From: Brachybacterium alimentarium
GTDB taxonomy: Bacteria > Actinomycetota > Actinomycetes > Actinomycetales > Dermabacteraceae
Length of the DNA stretch: 64,000 bases
NCBI RefSeq assembly: GCF_002332425.1
Contig: NZ_NRGS01000002.1
Span: 62,001 to 126,000 of the forward strand
Direction of reading: 5' to 3'
This document shows positions 1 to 7,744 of the stretch, in pieces (the stretch's first letter is position 1; each line of letters opens with the position of its first letter). The notes beneath the pieces were generated by a model. That model saw nothing but the letters and a program-made list of their open reading frames with translations. It searched no databases and was not told where the DNA came from. The position numbers and the translations under genes were made by a program.

Positions 1-293
1 GACCCTCCGAAGATGTCGATGGCTCCGTCGTTCAGGGTGACGATGGCGCGCTTGGTGTCCTTGCGCTTGCCGGTGCCGAAGCGCGTGCGGCGCGACTTGC
101 CCTGACGGTTGATCGTGTTCACCGAGGCGACCTTGACGTCGAAGACCTTCTCGACGGCGATCTTGATCTCGGTCTTGTTGGCGTCGGCAGCCACCAGGAA
201 GGTGTACTTGCCGTTGTCCATCAGCCCGTAGCTCTTCTCGGAGACGACCGGGGCCAGCAGGACGTCGCGGGGATCCTTGTTCAGCGAGGTCAC
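1..293 (-). CDS. rplW: 50S ribosomal protein uL23 (L23), 3' end cut by window edge
   Basis: About 97 codons are visible, starting with a GTG that overlaps the rplD stop in the four bases GTGA (290-293). The product begins [20 protein letters not shown] and contains the typical L23 run [20 protein letters not shown]. The last visible residues (AIDIFGG) are the usual end of the family, so only a few residues lie outside the window. L23 binds 23S rRNA at the peptide exit tunnel and docks SRP and trigger factor (family knowledge). The four-base overlap implies translational coupling to rplD in the S10 operon. Confidence 0.95.
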   Translation of the reverse strand, partial: MTSLNKDPRDVLLAPVVSEKSYGLMDNGKYTFLVAADANKTEIKIAVEKVFDVKVASVNTINRQGKSRRTRFGTGKRKDTKRAIVTLNDGAIDIFGG

Positions 294-1231
294 TTCGACT
301 CCTCCTCGGCGGCCTCATCGGCCGGGGTGGACTCCTTGACCGCGTTCACGAATCCGGCGGCCTTGGCGGCCTCCTCGGTCGTGAACCAGACCTCGGCCTT
401 GGTGCGGCCGTACCACGGGGAGTCCTCGGTGTGGAACTTCATCGAGCCCTGGTTGCCCTTGATCGTGAAGCCCTCGGGAGCGGAGCCGTCGGCCAGGGGG
501 GCCGCCGAACCTGCACCGTGGGGGGCCTCCTCGACAGCGGCGGCCGGAGCGGCAGCAGCGGACCTCGCCGTGGCGAAGGTCGAGGTGGGGAGCGTCAGGG
601 TCGCCTGGGCCACGAAGTCCTCGAGCGCACCGGAGGTGAAGACCACGTCGTCGGCGAGCATGACGTCGTAGGTGTTCACCTGGTCCGCGTACAGGACGTG
701 GGCGACAGGCAGGTTGCGGGAGCTCAGCGCGCCCAGATCGTCGTCACGACGCACGACGACCAGCACGTGCCGGCGGTCGGAGACGTGGGACAGGGTGATG
801 CGCGCGGCCTTGGTGGAGGCGACATCTCCGGTCAGGAGGGACGACACCACGTGGACGCGGCCGTTGCGGGCCCGATCCGAGAGGGCTCCGCGCAGGGCGG
901 CGGCCTTCATCTTCTTCGGGGTGCGCTGGCTGTAGTCACGCGGGACGGGCCCGTGGACGGTGCCGCCACCGGCGAACTGCGGCGCACGGAGGGAGCCCTG
1001 ACGGGCACGACCGGTGCCCTTCTGCTTCCAGGGCTTCTTGCCGCCGCCACGCACCTCGGCGCGGGTCTTGGCCTTGTGGGTGCCCTGACGAGCGGCCGCC
1101 TGCTGGGCGACGACCACCTGGTGGATCAGGGCCACGTTCGTCTGCACGTCGAAGATCGACGCGGGCAGCTCGACGGTGCCGGACTTCTTACCGGCCGTAT
1201 CGAGCACGTCGACAGTCAGGTTCGCTGCCAT
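290..1231 (-). CDS. rplD: 50S ribosomal protein uL4 (L4) with an extra C-terminal domain
   Basis: Residues 1 to about 207 are a normal L4: an extended loop with [16 protein letters not shown] near residues 65-80 and the conserved globular core. L4 binds 23S rRNA and its loop lines the exit tunnel. The protein then continues well past the usual length of about 205-220 residues. Residues about 208-250 are an Ala/Pro-rich linker, and residues about 254-296 form a compact block with IKGN, a WYGRT motif and [16 protein letters not shown]. This resembles the small domain often found at the C-terminus of secreted nucleases and sometimes called the sunset domain; I made that match by eye. The tail after it is acidic. 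The reading frame is continuous and the downstream rplW start overlaps the stop, so the extension is translated rather than a frameshift artefact. Confidence 0.95.
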   Translation of the reverse strand: MAANLTVDVLDTAGKKSGTVELPASIFDVQTNVALIHQVVVAQQAAARQGTHKAKTRAEVRGGGKKPWKQKGTGRARQGSLRAPQFAGGGTVHGPVPRDYSQRTPKKMKAAALRGALSDRARNGRVHVVSSLLTGDVASTKAARITLSHVSDRRHVLVVVRRDDDLGALSSRNLPVAHVLYADQVNTYDVMLADDVVFTSGALEDFVAQATLTLPTSTFATARSAAAAPAAAVEEAPHGAGSAAPLADGSAPEGFTIKGNQGSMKFHTEDSPWYGRTKAEVWFTTEEAAKAAGFVNAVKESTPADEAAEEESK

Positions 1232-1236
1232 CGGGC

Positions 1237-1917
1237 TCAGGCCTCCTTCGCGGGGCTCTTGACAGCCGAGCGGACGAGCACGAGGCCGCCCTTGGGGCCG
1301 GGAACGGCACCCTTGACGAGCACGAGGCCCTTCTCGGCGTCGACCGCGTGAACGGTCAGATTCTGGACACTGGTGCGGTCGCTGCCCATACGGCCAGCCA
1401 TGCGCTGACCCTTGAAGACACGACCGGGGGTGGAGGCGCCGCCGATGGAACCCGGCTTGCGGTGGTTGCGGTGCTGGCCGTGAGAAGCGCCGACACCGGC
1501 GAACCCGTGGCGCTTCATGACGCCCGCGGTGCCCTTGCCCTTGGAGGTGCCGACGACGTCGACCTTCTGGCCCGACTCGAAGATCGACGCGTCGATCTCC
1601 TGGCCGAGGGAGTAGTCACCGGCGTTGCCGGTGCGCAGCTCGACGAGGTGACGGCGGGGGGTCACGCCGGCCTTCTCGAAGTGGCCCTTGAGCGGGGCCG
1701 ACACCTTGCGCGGGTCGATCTGCCCGTAGGCGATCTGCACGGCGTCGTAGCCGTCGGTCTCGACGGACCGGATCTGGGTCACGACGTTCGCACCGGTCTG
1801 CACGACGGTGACCGGGACGAGCTTTCCGTTCTCGTCCCAGACCTGGGTCATGCCGAGCTTGGTGCCGAGCACGCCGGACACCGGACGGGCCTTCTGGCCG
1901 GTCAGTTCGTTGCTCAT
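1237..1917 (-). CDS. rplC: 50S ribosomal protein uL3 (L3)
   Basis: The product carries the L3 signatures [18 protein letters not shown] at the N-terminus and [20 protein letters not shown] in the central extension that reaches toward the peptidyl transferase centre. Its roughly 226 residues are normal for actinobacteria. I chose the ATG at 1917 because AGGTGG lies just upstream; a GTG two codons earlier (1923) overlaps that Shine-Dalgarno sequence. Only five bases separate it from rplD, and rpsJ ends 11 bases upstream, as expected for the S10 operon. L3 is an early assembly protein of the large subunit. Confidence 0.96.
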   Translation of the reverse strand: MSNELTGQKARPVSGVLGTKLGMTQVWDENGKLVPVTVVQTGANVVTQIRSVETDGYDAVQIAYGQIDPRKVSAPLKGHFEKAGVTPRRHLVELRTGNAGDYSLGQEIDASIFESGQKVDVVGTSKGKGTAGVMKRHGFAGVGASHGQHRNHRKPGSIGGASTPGRVFKGQRMAGRMGSDRTSVQNLTVHAVDAEKGLVLVKGAVPGPKGGLVLVRSAVKSPAKEA

Positions 1918-1928
1918 GTCCACCTGCC

Positions 1929-2237
1929 TCAGAGCTTGATCTCGATATTGACATCTGCGGGCAGATCGAGACGCATGAGCGAATCCACGGCCTTGGGCGT
2001 GGGATCGACGATGTCGATCAGTCGCTTGTGCGTACGCATCTCGAAGTGCTCACGAGAGTCCTTGTACTTGTGGGGAGAACGGATCACACAGAACACGTTC
2101 TTCTCCGTCGGCAGCGGCACCGGGCCCACAACAGTCGCGCCCGCGCTGGTGACCGTGTCCACGATCTTGCGCGCGGAGGTGTCGATCACCTCGTGGTCGT
2201 ACGACTTGAGCCGGATGCGGATCTTCTGTCCCGCCAT
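1929..2237 (-). CDS. rpsJ: 30S ribosomal protein uS10 (S10)
   Basis: The 102-residue product [20 protein letters not shown]...NIEIKL has exactly the family length and contains [20 protein letters not shown] and the THKRLIDI region. S10 sits in the head of the small subunit and also acts as NusE in transcription antitermination with NusB and NusG. The start is fixed by AGGA eight bases upstream and by alignment with the family; longer readings upstream fall in the leader. It is the first gene of the S10 operon (rpsJ-rplC-rplD-rplW). Confidence 0.97.
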   Translation of the reverse strand: MAGQKIRIRLKSYDHEVIDTSARKIVDTVTSAGATVVGPVPLPTEKNVFCVIRSPHKYKDSREHFEMRTHKRLIDIVDPTPKAVDSLMRLDLPADVNIEIKL

Positions 2238-2504
2238 GGCGTCCTGTCTCTCTTTCGTCTGGCATGGATACACCCGATCCCCGGTACCCGAGGACGGGCG
2301 TGTCGGCCTCCGCGGGGCACACGAGCCCAGCCTGCGGCCGCCGAGTATCGGCTGCTTCTGCGTCTGTTCCCTCGTCTCGATGCGCGATCTGCGCAATGGC
2401 ACAGTTCGCATCCTCGGGATGGACCTCATCCGGTGATCATTCGCCCGGGCCAAGAGCCTGGGAGAACGGAACCGGGAATATCGGCCCACGCAGACAACTC
2501 GTCT

Positions 2505-2533
2505 AGTCTGCCACGCCTCCGAGTGCCTCACAA
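2505..2533 (-). promoter_or_regulatory. Likely promoter of the S10 operon
   Basis: On the minus strand TTGTGA (2533-2528) and CAGACT (2510-2505) are separated by exactly 17 bases, fitting a housekeeping sigma promoter. Transcription would start near 2498, leaving a leader of about 260 bases before rpsJ. No known S10-leader fold was recognised in that leader. Confidence 0.55.
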
Positions 2534-2578
2534 GGGGAGGTCGCGTGCACCCCGTCACAGATCACGCAGCACAGCGGA

Positions 2579-2615
2579 CCGGCCGCGTCCTGCGGACTTC
2601 GCGGGACGCGGCCGG
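2579..2615 (-). terminator. Hairpin terminator of the ngc operon
   Basis: Arms CCGGCCGCGTCC and GGACGCGGCCGG pair perfectly over 12 bases around a loop that can pair further. It lies about 140 bases downstream of the ngcG stop and upstream of the S10 promoter, so it should keep sugar-transport transcription out of the ribosomal operon. There is no strong T tract, as in the other terminators here. Confidence 0.6.
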
Positions 2616-2755
2616 TGCGCCGGGATGCGGGTATGCGGGTGTGCCGTGGCGGGAGCCGCGTCGAGGGCCTCGAGACTGCTTCGGAGGCAGACCTGGTCCT
2701 CGACGACAGACCCTCCACGGCGACGCCGGGAACGGCGCCGCCTCGAGAGGGGCGG

Positions 2756-3664
2756 TCACTTGTTCGTGCTCGGACCGATCCCGCCGGAGAGCTGGCGCTG
2801 GAAGATCATGTACACGATCAGCACCGGCAGGATCGTGATCGTCACCGAGGCGAACATCGCCGCCCAGTCCGAACGGTATCCCTGCTGAGCCTGCAGATTC
2901 ACCAGGCCCTGCGCGAGGACGAACTTGTCCGAATCGGTGTTCAGCACGATCGGGAGCAGGAACTGGTTCCACAGTCCCAGGAAGTTGAAGATGGTCACGC
3001 TGGCCATCCCCGGTCCCGACATCGGCAGCATCACCTGGAAGAAGGTGCGGAAGTCCCCCGCACCGTCGATCGCTGCCGCCTCGGCGATCTCCTCCGGCAG
3101 CTGCCGGAAGAAGGCGTACAGGAAGAACACGGTGAACGGGAGCGCGAAGCCCACGTAGGCCATGATCAGTCCGAAGTACGTGCCCCGGATGTGCATCGAC
3201 TCCATGATGAAGAACAGCGGCACCACGGCGAGGAACAGCGGGAACGTGAGGCCCGCGATGAGGGCGTAATAGATGATCCTGCGACCCGGGAAGGTGTACC
3301 GGGACAGGACATAGGCGCACATCGCCCCCAGCAGCATCACCAGGATCAATGCACAGCCGACGACGAGCACGGTGTTGCCGAAGAAGCGGCCGATGCCGGC
3401 CTGGCTCCACGCCCGCACGAAGTTGTCGAAGTTCCATTCCTCGGGCAGCGCGAACGGCGAGGACAGGATCCCCTTCGTCGACTTGAACGAGCTGAAGACG
3501 GTCCAGACCAGCGGCAGGATCACCAGCAGCGACCAGATGCCCAGGATGATCTGGGCGACGACCGTGAAGATCCGGTCGCCTGCAGGGCCGCGGTTGCGAC
3601 GCTGCTGCGCCGGCGGCCGGGGCTGCTCGGTGCCGGCCGGCGCGGTGGTGTGCGAGACGCTCAT
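2756..3664 (-). CDS. ngcG: ABC sugar permease, NgcG-like (MalG-type inner-membrane subunit)
   Basis: This 302-residue permease has about six hydrophobic helices and the EAA loop (EIAEAAAIDGAG, residues about 192-204) that contacts the ATPase, close to the C-terminus as in MalG-type permeases. The start ATG overlaps the upstream permease stop in ATGA (3661-3664). With its partners it would import an amino sugar or chito-oligosaccharide. The assignment to NgcG rests mainly on the strong resemblance of the adjacent binding protein to NgcE; the permease alone only supports a carbohydrate ABC importer (CUT1). No ATPase gene is present, so the pump probably uses a shared MsiK-type ATPase encoded elsewhere. 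Confidence 0.8.
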   Translation of the reverse strand: MSVSHTTAPAGTEQPRPPAQQRRNRGPAGDRIFTVVAQIILGIWSLLVILPLVWTVFSSFKSTKGILSSPFALPEEWNFDNFVRAWSQAGIGRFFGNTVLVVGCALILVMLLGAMCAYVLSRYTFPGRRIIYYALIAGLTFPLFLAVVPLFFIMESMHIRGTYFGLIMAYVGFALPFTVFFLYAFFRQLPEEIAEAAAIDGAGDFRTFFQVMLPMSGPGMASVTIFNFLGLWNQFLLPIVLNTDSDKFVLAQGLVNLQAQQGYRSDWAAMFASVTITILPVLIVYMIFQRQLSGGIGPSTNK

Positions 3665-4632
3665 TCGTCCCCCTTCTGCCGGGTCCCGAACAGGACGATC
3701 ACGGCCATCAGCATGGTCACCAGCGCCATCACGACACCCATGGCGGAGGCGAGCCCGAAGCGGGACTCGCTGAACGCGGTCTCGTACAGGTACCGCGAGA
3801 CCACCTCGGTGCTCTTGCCGATGCCGCCGCTGGGCGTCATGACATTGATGTAGACGAACATGTCCAGCGCCATGATCCCCATGTAGACCGCGGCGGTGGA
3901 GACGTTCTCCCGCACCATCGGCAGGATGACCCGCACCGCCAGGCGCAGACGCCCGGCACCGTCGATACGCGCGGCCTCGACGATCTCGGACGGGATGGAC
4001 TTGATCGCCGCGACGAACAGCACCATGTAGAAGCCCACGAGGCTCCAGATGACTGCCGCCATCACCGCCGGCATCGCCAGTCGGCGGTCGCCCAGCCAGG
4101 CGATCGAGACGTCCAGCCCGAGCACGTTCAGCCCACCGTTGAGCAGGCCCCCGTTGGGCGAGTAGATGAACCCGAACAGGATGCCGACGACGACCGCCGG
4201 GATCACGTACGGGAAGAAGCTCACGATGCGGAAGACGGCCGCTCCCGGGATCCCGGAGATCTTCCCCCTGCTGTTCCCGCCCACGGTGACCAGCACCGCG
4301 AGCGCGAACGACAGCGTGATCGTGATCGTGGGCAGCAGGATCATGAGGATCAGGTTGTTCGAGAGCGCCTTGCGGAAGATCGGGTCGTTCGCGAGCGTGA
4401 CGTAGTTGTCCAGCCCGATCCACTGCGGGGCGCGGGCGAGGCCGCGCCAGTCGGTCATCGAGTAGTAGAACGCCTGCAGGAACGGCGACACCACGAAGAC
4501 CACGTAGACCACCAGCGGCAGCCCGAGGAACAAGGCGAAGAACAGCACTCGCGAGGGCGTCAGACGGCGCCGCATCCCCCGGGCCGACGGTGTGGCCGCG
4601 GGGGGTGCGGCGGTGGGGACTGCAGCCATCAT
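3661..4632 (-). CDS. ngcF: ABC sugar permease, NgcF-like (MalF-type inner-membrane subunit)
   Basis: The 323-residue product has about six transmembrane segments beginning near residue 28 and an EAA loop (EIVEAARIDGAG, residues about 216-227). It is the MalF-type partner of the downstream permease. Its start overlaps the binding-protein stop by four bases (ATGA at 4629-4632) and its own stop overlaps ngcG in the same way, so the three genes are translationally coupled. Substrate (N-acetylglucosamine or chitobiose) is inferred from the binding protein. Confidence 0.8.
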   Translation of the reverse strand: MMAAVPTAAPPAATPSARGMRRRLTPSRVLFFALFLGLPLVVYVVFVVSPFLQAFYYSMTDWRGLARAPQWIGLDNYVTLANDPIFRKALSNNLILMILLPTITITLSFALAVLVTVGGNSRGKISGIPGAAVFRIVSFFPYVIPAVVVGILFGFIYSPNGGLLNGGLNVLGLDVSIAWLGDRRLAMPAVMAAVIWSLVGFYMVLFVAAIKSIPSEIVEAARIDGAGRLRLAVRVILPMVRENVSTAAVYMGIMALDMFVYINVMTPSGGIGKSTEVVSRYLYETAFSESRFGLASAMGVVMALVTMLMAVIVLFGTRQKGDE

Positions 4633-6083
4633 TCGACGTCGAACTTCTCGATGCCGTCGTCCTCCCGGACCTTGTCGATGACCTCCTGGGACTTCTCGAG
4701 CGCCTGCTCGGCGGTCAGGTCACCGTTGAGGAACTCGGCCCACAGCGGCTTGAAGTCGTCTCCGAGCCCGTACCAGTCGGTGAAGTTGAAGTTGAAGACG
4801 TCATCGCCCGCAGCCTCGGTCATCGCGTTGACGGAGGCGAGCGCGGTGGAGCCGAAGGCATCCTCGGGGATGGTGTCCTGCACGATCGTCATCGACGAGG
4901 TGAGCTCGGAGAAGTTCTGGCACATCTCCTTGCTGAGCATGACGCGCAGGAACTCGAGGCCACCGGCGCCGTTGGCCGCCTTCGCCGGCACCATGAAGGG
5001 TTCTCCGGCGGCGCCGTGCATCGCCGCCTCACCCATCGCTGCGGACTCGCTGAGCATGGGCGTCGCCGCGCCGGTCATCTCGTAGTCGTCGGGCGTGGTG
5101 TCGCGCTGCTCGTTCTCGATCCAGGATCCGGAGGGGTACATGACGGCCTTGCCCGTCACCCATTCGGTCTGCGCCTCGGTGTGCTTGATGCCGGCGCCGC
5201 CGGAGAGGAAGTAGCCGGCGGAGACGGCATCCTCGATCGCGGTGAACGCCGCGACCACGGCGTCCTGCGAATAGGCGTCGTCATCGAGCGAGTCCAGCTT
5301 CTTGGCCAGGTCCGGCCCGGCCTCCTTGATCGCCATCGAGATCGCGAGTTCGTGGTAGTAGTCCGCCGCGTTCTGGCCGCCCCAGGCGAACAGCGCGAGA
5401 TCCTCGCCCTTCGCCGCCTCGCCGATGGTCATGACGTCGTCCCAGGTCTTGGGCGTTTCCCAGCCCTTGTCCTCGAACTGCTTCGCCGAGTACCACAGGG
5501 CGAAGACGGTGTACATGTAGTTCAGGGCGAAGAGCTTGCCCGAATAGGTCCCCGGCGAGAGGACCCCCGGCAGGAGCGTGTCTCCGATCGTGCCGTCGCC
5601 GTCCAGGGAGGGCGCGTCGATCAGGCTGTCGAGCTCTGCAAGGCTGCCCTCGGAGATCAGGGCCGACGCGTTCATCGACTGGGCGCCGGAGTTGTCGAAG
5701 AGATCCGGCGGGTTGCCGCCGATGAAGCGGGGCTGGAGGTCCGACTGGATGTTGACCGTCGAGCTGACCTTCGCCTCGGAGTCGGGGTGCAGCTCCTGAT
5801 ACTTCTCGCCGGAGTCCTTGGCGTACTGATCTCCATAGCCACCATTGAAGATGACGACATCGACCGGCTCGTCCTCGGCCATGCCGAACGGGTTGTCGTC
5901 GCTGACCTCGCCGCCGCCTTCGGGCGCGCCGCCCGCATCGGACTCGTCGTCGTCCCCGCCTCCGCCGGCGGCGCAGGCGCTCAGAGCGACGGCGCCGGTG
6001 CCTGCTGAGGCGAGCGCCAGGAAATTGCGTCGAGAGGCGCCGAGCCTGTCGAGCGGGGTCATGTCCTCAGGGGAAGTGCCCAT
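4629..6083 (-). CDS. ngcE: Lipoprotein sugar-binding protein, NgcE-like (GlcNAc/diacetylchitobiose)
   Basis: The 484-residue product starts with a Tat-type leader (SRRNFLAL, Arg18-Arg19) ending in lipobox LSAC with Cys37, so it should be a membrane-anchored extracellular binding protein. The mature part matches my recollection of Streptomyces NgcE in long runs such as VVIFNGGYGDQYAK, RFIGGNPPDLFDNSGA and the stretch GEPFMVPAKAANGAGG. NgcE delivers N-acetylglucosamine and N,N'-diacetylchitobiose to its permeases. The ATG at 6083 is preceded by AGAGGA. It heads the operon ngcE-ngcF-ngcG, with two palindromic operators upstream. Confidence 0.85.
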   Translation of the reverse strand: MGTSPEDMTPLDRLGASRRNFLALASAGTGAVALSACAAGGGGDDDESDAGGAPEGGGEVSDDNPFGMAEDEPVDVVIFNGGYGDQYAKDSGEKYQELHPDSEAKVSSTVNIQSDLQPRFIGGNPPDLFDNSGAQSMNASALISEGSLAELDSLIDAPSLDGDGTIGDTLLPGVLSPGTYSGKLFALNYMYTVFALWYSAKQFEDKGWETPKTWDDVMTIGEAAKGEDLALFAWGGQNAADYYHELAISMAIKEAGPDLAKKLDSLDDDAYSQDAVVAAFTAIEDAVSAGYFLSGGAGIKHTEAQTEWVTGKAVMYPSGSWIENEQRDTTPDDYEMTGAATPMLSESAAMGEAAMHGAAGEPFMVPAKAANGAGGLEFLRVMLSKEMCQNFSELTSSMTIVQDTIPEDAFGSTALASVNAMTEAAGDDVFNFNFTDWYGLGDDFKPLWAEFLNGDLTAEQALEKSQEVIDKVREDDGIEKFDVE

Positions 6084-6148
6084 GATCGGGTCCTCTTTCG
6101 TCTTCGTCGTCGAAAAGGTCGCTCGTGCACCACGAAGCTGCACAGCTG

Positions 6149-6166
6149 CTCGTCCCACGGGACGAG
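6149..6166. promoter_or_regulatory. Perfect 8-bp-arm palindrome just downstream of the ngcE promoter
   Basis: CTCGTCCC and GGGACGAG flank a two-base centre. On the minus strand it falls a few bases after the predicted transcription start (box TAGCAT at 6183-6178), where a bound repressor would block the polymerase. I do not recognise the cognate regulator. Confidence 0.5.
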
Positions 6167-6177
6167 TGGTGCTCGAC

Positions 6178-6199
6178 ATGCTACGTGGTCCAGCCCACT
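6178..6199 (-). promoter_or_regulatory. ngcE promoter -10 box with an abutting DasR-type (dre-like) operator
   Basis: The minus strand reads AGTGGGCTGGACCACG (6199-6184) directly followed by TAGCAT (6183-6178). The 16-mer agrees with the DasR responsive element consensus (A[C/G]TGGTCTAGACCA[G/C]T) at 13 of 16 positions by my count. DasR is the GntR/HutC-type amino-sugar repressor released by GlcN-6-P. A site in the -35/-10 spacer of a GlcNAc transporter is what that system predicts. No dasR gene lies in the window. Confidence 0.6.
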
Positions 6200-6386
6200 T
6201 CCGGTCGGAGGTACGTCGAAGGTGAACACGTGTCATCGAACTGTGATGTCGCTGCGCGTGACAGGCGCGAACCGCTCCCCCGGGCGGCACCAGTGCGCCA
6301 CCCGGGCGGCGCCATCGGCGGCGATCTCGCCAGCTGCTCACACGGGGCGTCCTGCGCACATCCAGCCCGCTCCGGGTCTGCTCGAT

Positions 6387-6398
6387 TACGGTAGCCCC
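6387..6398 (+). promoter_or_regulatory. -10 box for leaderless transcription of the 6399 gene
   Basis: TACGGT (6387-6392) is followed by six bases and then the ATG at 6399. There is no Shine-Dalgarno sequence, so transcription probably starts at the A of the start codon. Confidence 0.5.
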
Positions 6399-7388
6399 AT
6401 GACACAGCCACCACGATCCGCCTCGCCCCTGACCGCGCGACTGTACGACCTGGAGTATCCGCGCTCCCTCGGGGTCTACAGCACGTATCAGGAGGTCCAG
6501 GCCGTGGTGGATACGCTCGCCGACAACCACTTCCCGGTCCAGAGCACTCTCATCGTCGGCACCGACCTCAAGCTGATGGAGCGGGTCACCGGCCGGAAGA
6601 CCTGGGGGCGGGTGATCGGCCAGGGCGTGCTGTCGGGCCTGTGGATGGGCCTGTTCCTCGGGCTGCTGCTCATGTTCATCACGCCCAGCAACGTGCTCGT
6701 GGTGCTCACCAGCGTGCTGCTGGGCATCGTCTTCTTCACCGTGTGGTCGGTCATCGGGTACGCGATGTCCGGCGGCAAGCGGGACTTCACCTCGATGGTC
6801 GCGACGATCCCGATGCAGTACGAGCTCCTCGTGGAGCACAAGCATGCTGATCAGGCGCGCCGCCTGCTCGCGGAGTCGGGGGCGTCACCCGCCCCGGCAC
6901 CGGTCTCCCCTGCCACCCCGCTGCCGGGCCACAGCGGCCCTGCCGGTCAGTTCGGCGCGAAGCAGCAGGGTTCAGGCCCCTTCGGCGCGAGCCCGCAGGG
7001 ATCGGGATCGTTCGGCGCCAGCCAGCAGGGAGGCCGCCCGTCCTCCGGTGCCGATCACCCGGCCGCACCGCGGCAGAACGCGCCGCAGCAGCCGGGTGGG
7101 GGCCAGCCGGGTTCGCGATCCGCCCCGTCGGCACCGGCTGCGCCGGGAGCAGAGACTCCGACGGGCCGCCCGCTCTACGGCCAACCGGCTCCGAGTGCTC
7201 CGTCGGCCCCGACCTCTGAGACCCCGGGGCGACCCTCGCGTCCCAGCTTCGGACAGCCGGCCGGCACTCCCCTGCACGAAGACTCTCGGCCTCACTCCTC
7301 CGATCCCGAGGTGGATCCCGCCGCTGAGCCCCGCTTCGGCGAGGATCGCCCCGAGGATCCTCAGGACTACTACCACCGAGGTCGCTGA
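6399..7388 (+). CDS. Two-helix membrane protein, general-stress (17M/YflT-like) type, with Pro/Gly-rich tail
   Basis: The N-terminal region (residues about 20-60) reads YPRSLGVYSTYQEVQAVVDTL followed by FPVQSTLIVGTDLKL, which resembles the YflT/general stress protein 17M domain. Two hydrophobic helices follow (about 75-93 and 97-122), joined by a short loop with TPSN. Residues from about 160 to 329 are a low-complexity tail rich in Pro, Gly, Ser and Gln with repeats of FGASPQGSG type, presumably disordered and cytoplasmic. The function is unknown. It is transcribed alone, divergent from ngcE, probably as a leaderless message, and ends in a strong hairpin. The family match is by eye. Confidence 0.75.
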   Translation: MTQPPRSASPLTARLYDLEYPRSLGVYSTYQEVQAVVDTLADNHFPVQSTLIVGTDLKLMERVTGRKTWGRVIGQGVLSGLWMGLFLGLLLMFITPSNVLVVLTSVLLGIVFFTVWSVIGYAMSGGKRDFTSMVATIPMQYELLVEHKHADQARRLLAESGASPAPAPVSPATPLPGHSGPAGQFGAKQQGSGPFGASPQGSGSFGASQQGGRPSSGADHPAAPRQNAPQQPGGGQPGSRSAPSAPAAPGAETPTGRPLYGQPAPSAPSAPTSETPGRPSRPSFGQPAGTPLHEDSRPHSSDPEVDPAAEPRFGEDRPEDPQDYYHRGR

Positions 7389-7413
7389 CCGAACAGCTCC
7401 CCGGGGTTGGCCG

Positions 7414-7446
7414 AACCCCTGTTCCACGTCGTGTGGAGCAGGGGTT
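7414..7446 (+). terminator. Hairpin terminator after the 6399 gene
   Basis: Arms AACCCCTGTTCCAC and GTGGAGCAGGGGTT pair over 14 bases with one mismatch and a five-base loop, followed by CTTCT. It begins 26 bases after the stop codon. Confidence 0.75.
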
Positions 7447-7591
7447 CTTCTCTGGGGTTCTTCTCTGCCGGCCCCTCCAGGCGAGGACCTGCGCAGCCGT
7501 TGCGCCCCGGGGCCAAGCCAGTCGTTCTGCCCCCAGTCGGCGGCCCTGGCATCGTCCGAGTCTCGGACCCGGTGCACGCCCTTCGTCGCAC

Positions 7592-7627
7592 GAGTCGCAG
7601 GAGCCGCAGGAGCCGCAGGAGCCGCAG
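7592..7627. repeat. Four tandem copies of a 9-bp unit in the 6399-tuf gap
   Basis: The unit GAGYCGCAG is repeated four times head to tail; the first copy differs by one base. The surrounding stretch 7447-7648 holds no gene that I can support. Confidence 0.8.
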
Positions 7628-7648
7628 GAGTCATTGTTCCGGAATGCA

Positions 7649-7686
7649 TGAAGGCCCCGATCCGGTATCCCGGATCGGGGCCTTCA
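7649..7686. terminator. Hairpin terminator of the str operon (after tuf)
   Basis: A perfect inverted repeat with 17-base arms (AAGGCCCCGATCCGG plus two flanking pairs) and a TATC loop lies 59 bases downstream of the tuf stop. It is symmetric and could also act on rightward transcription from the 6399 gene. Confidence 0.85.
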
Positions 7687-7744
7687 GGCTGCTCGGCGTC
7701 CGCAGGACGAACGCCTCACCGCTGCGGGGTCACCCCCGCTCAGA

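Noticed and set aside
290-610. A separate gene or frameshift downstream of rplD
   Set aside because: The extension is in the same frame as L4, has no start of its own, and its stop overlaps the rplW start, so it is one protein.
2028-3853. Plus-strand frames across the S10 leader and ngcG
   Set aside because: They overlap certain genes on the minus strand and have no recognisable product.
4629-6083. Assignment of the binding protein to maltose (MalE)
   Set aside because: Long sequence runs match NgcE much better, and the dre-like operator supports amino-sugar control.
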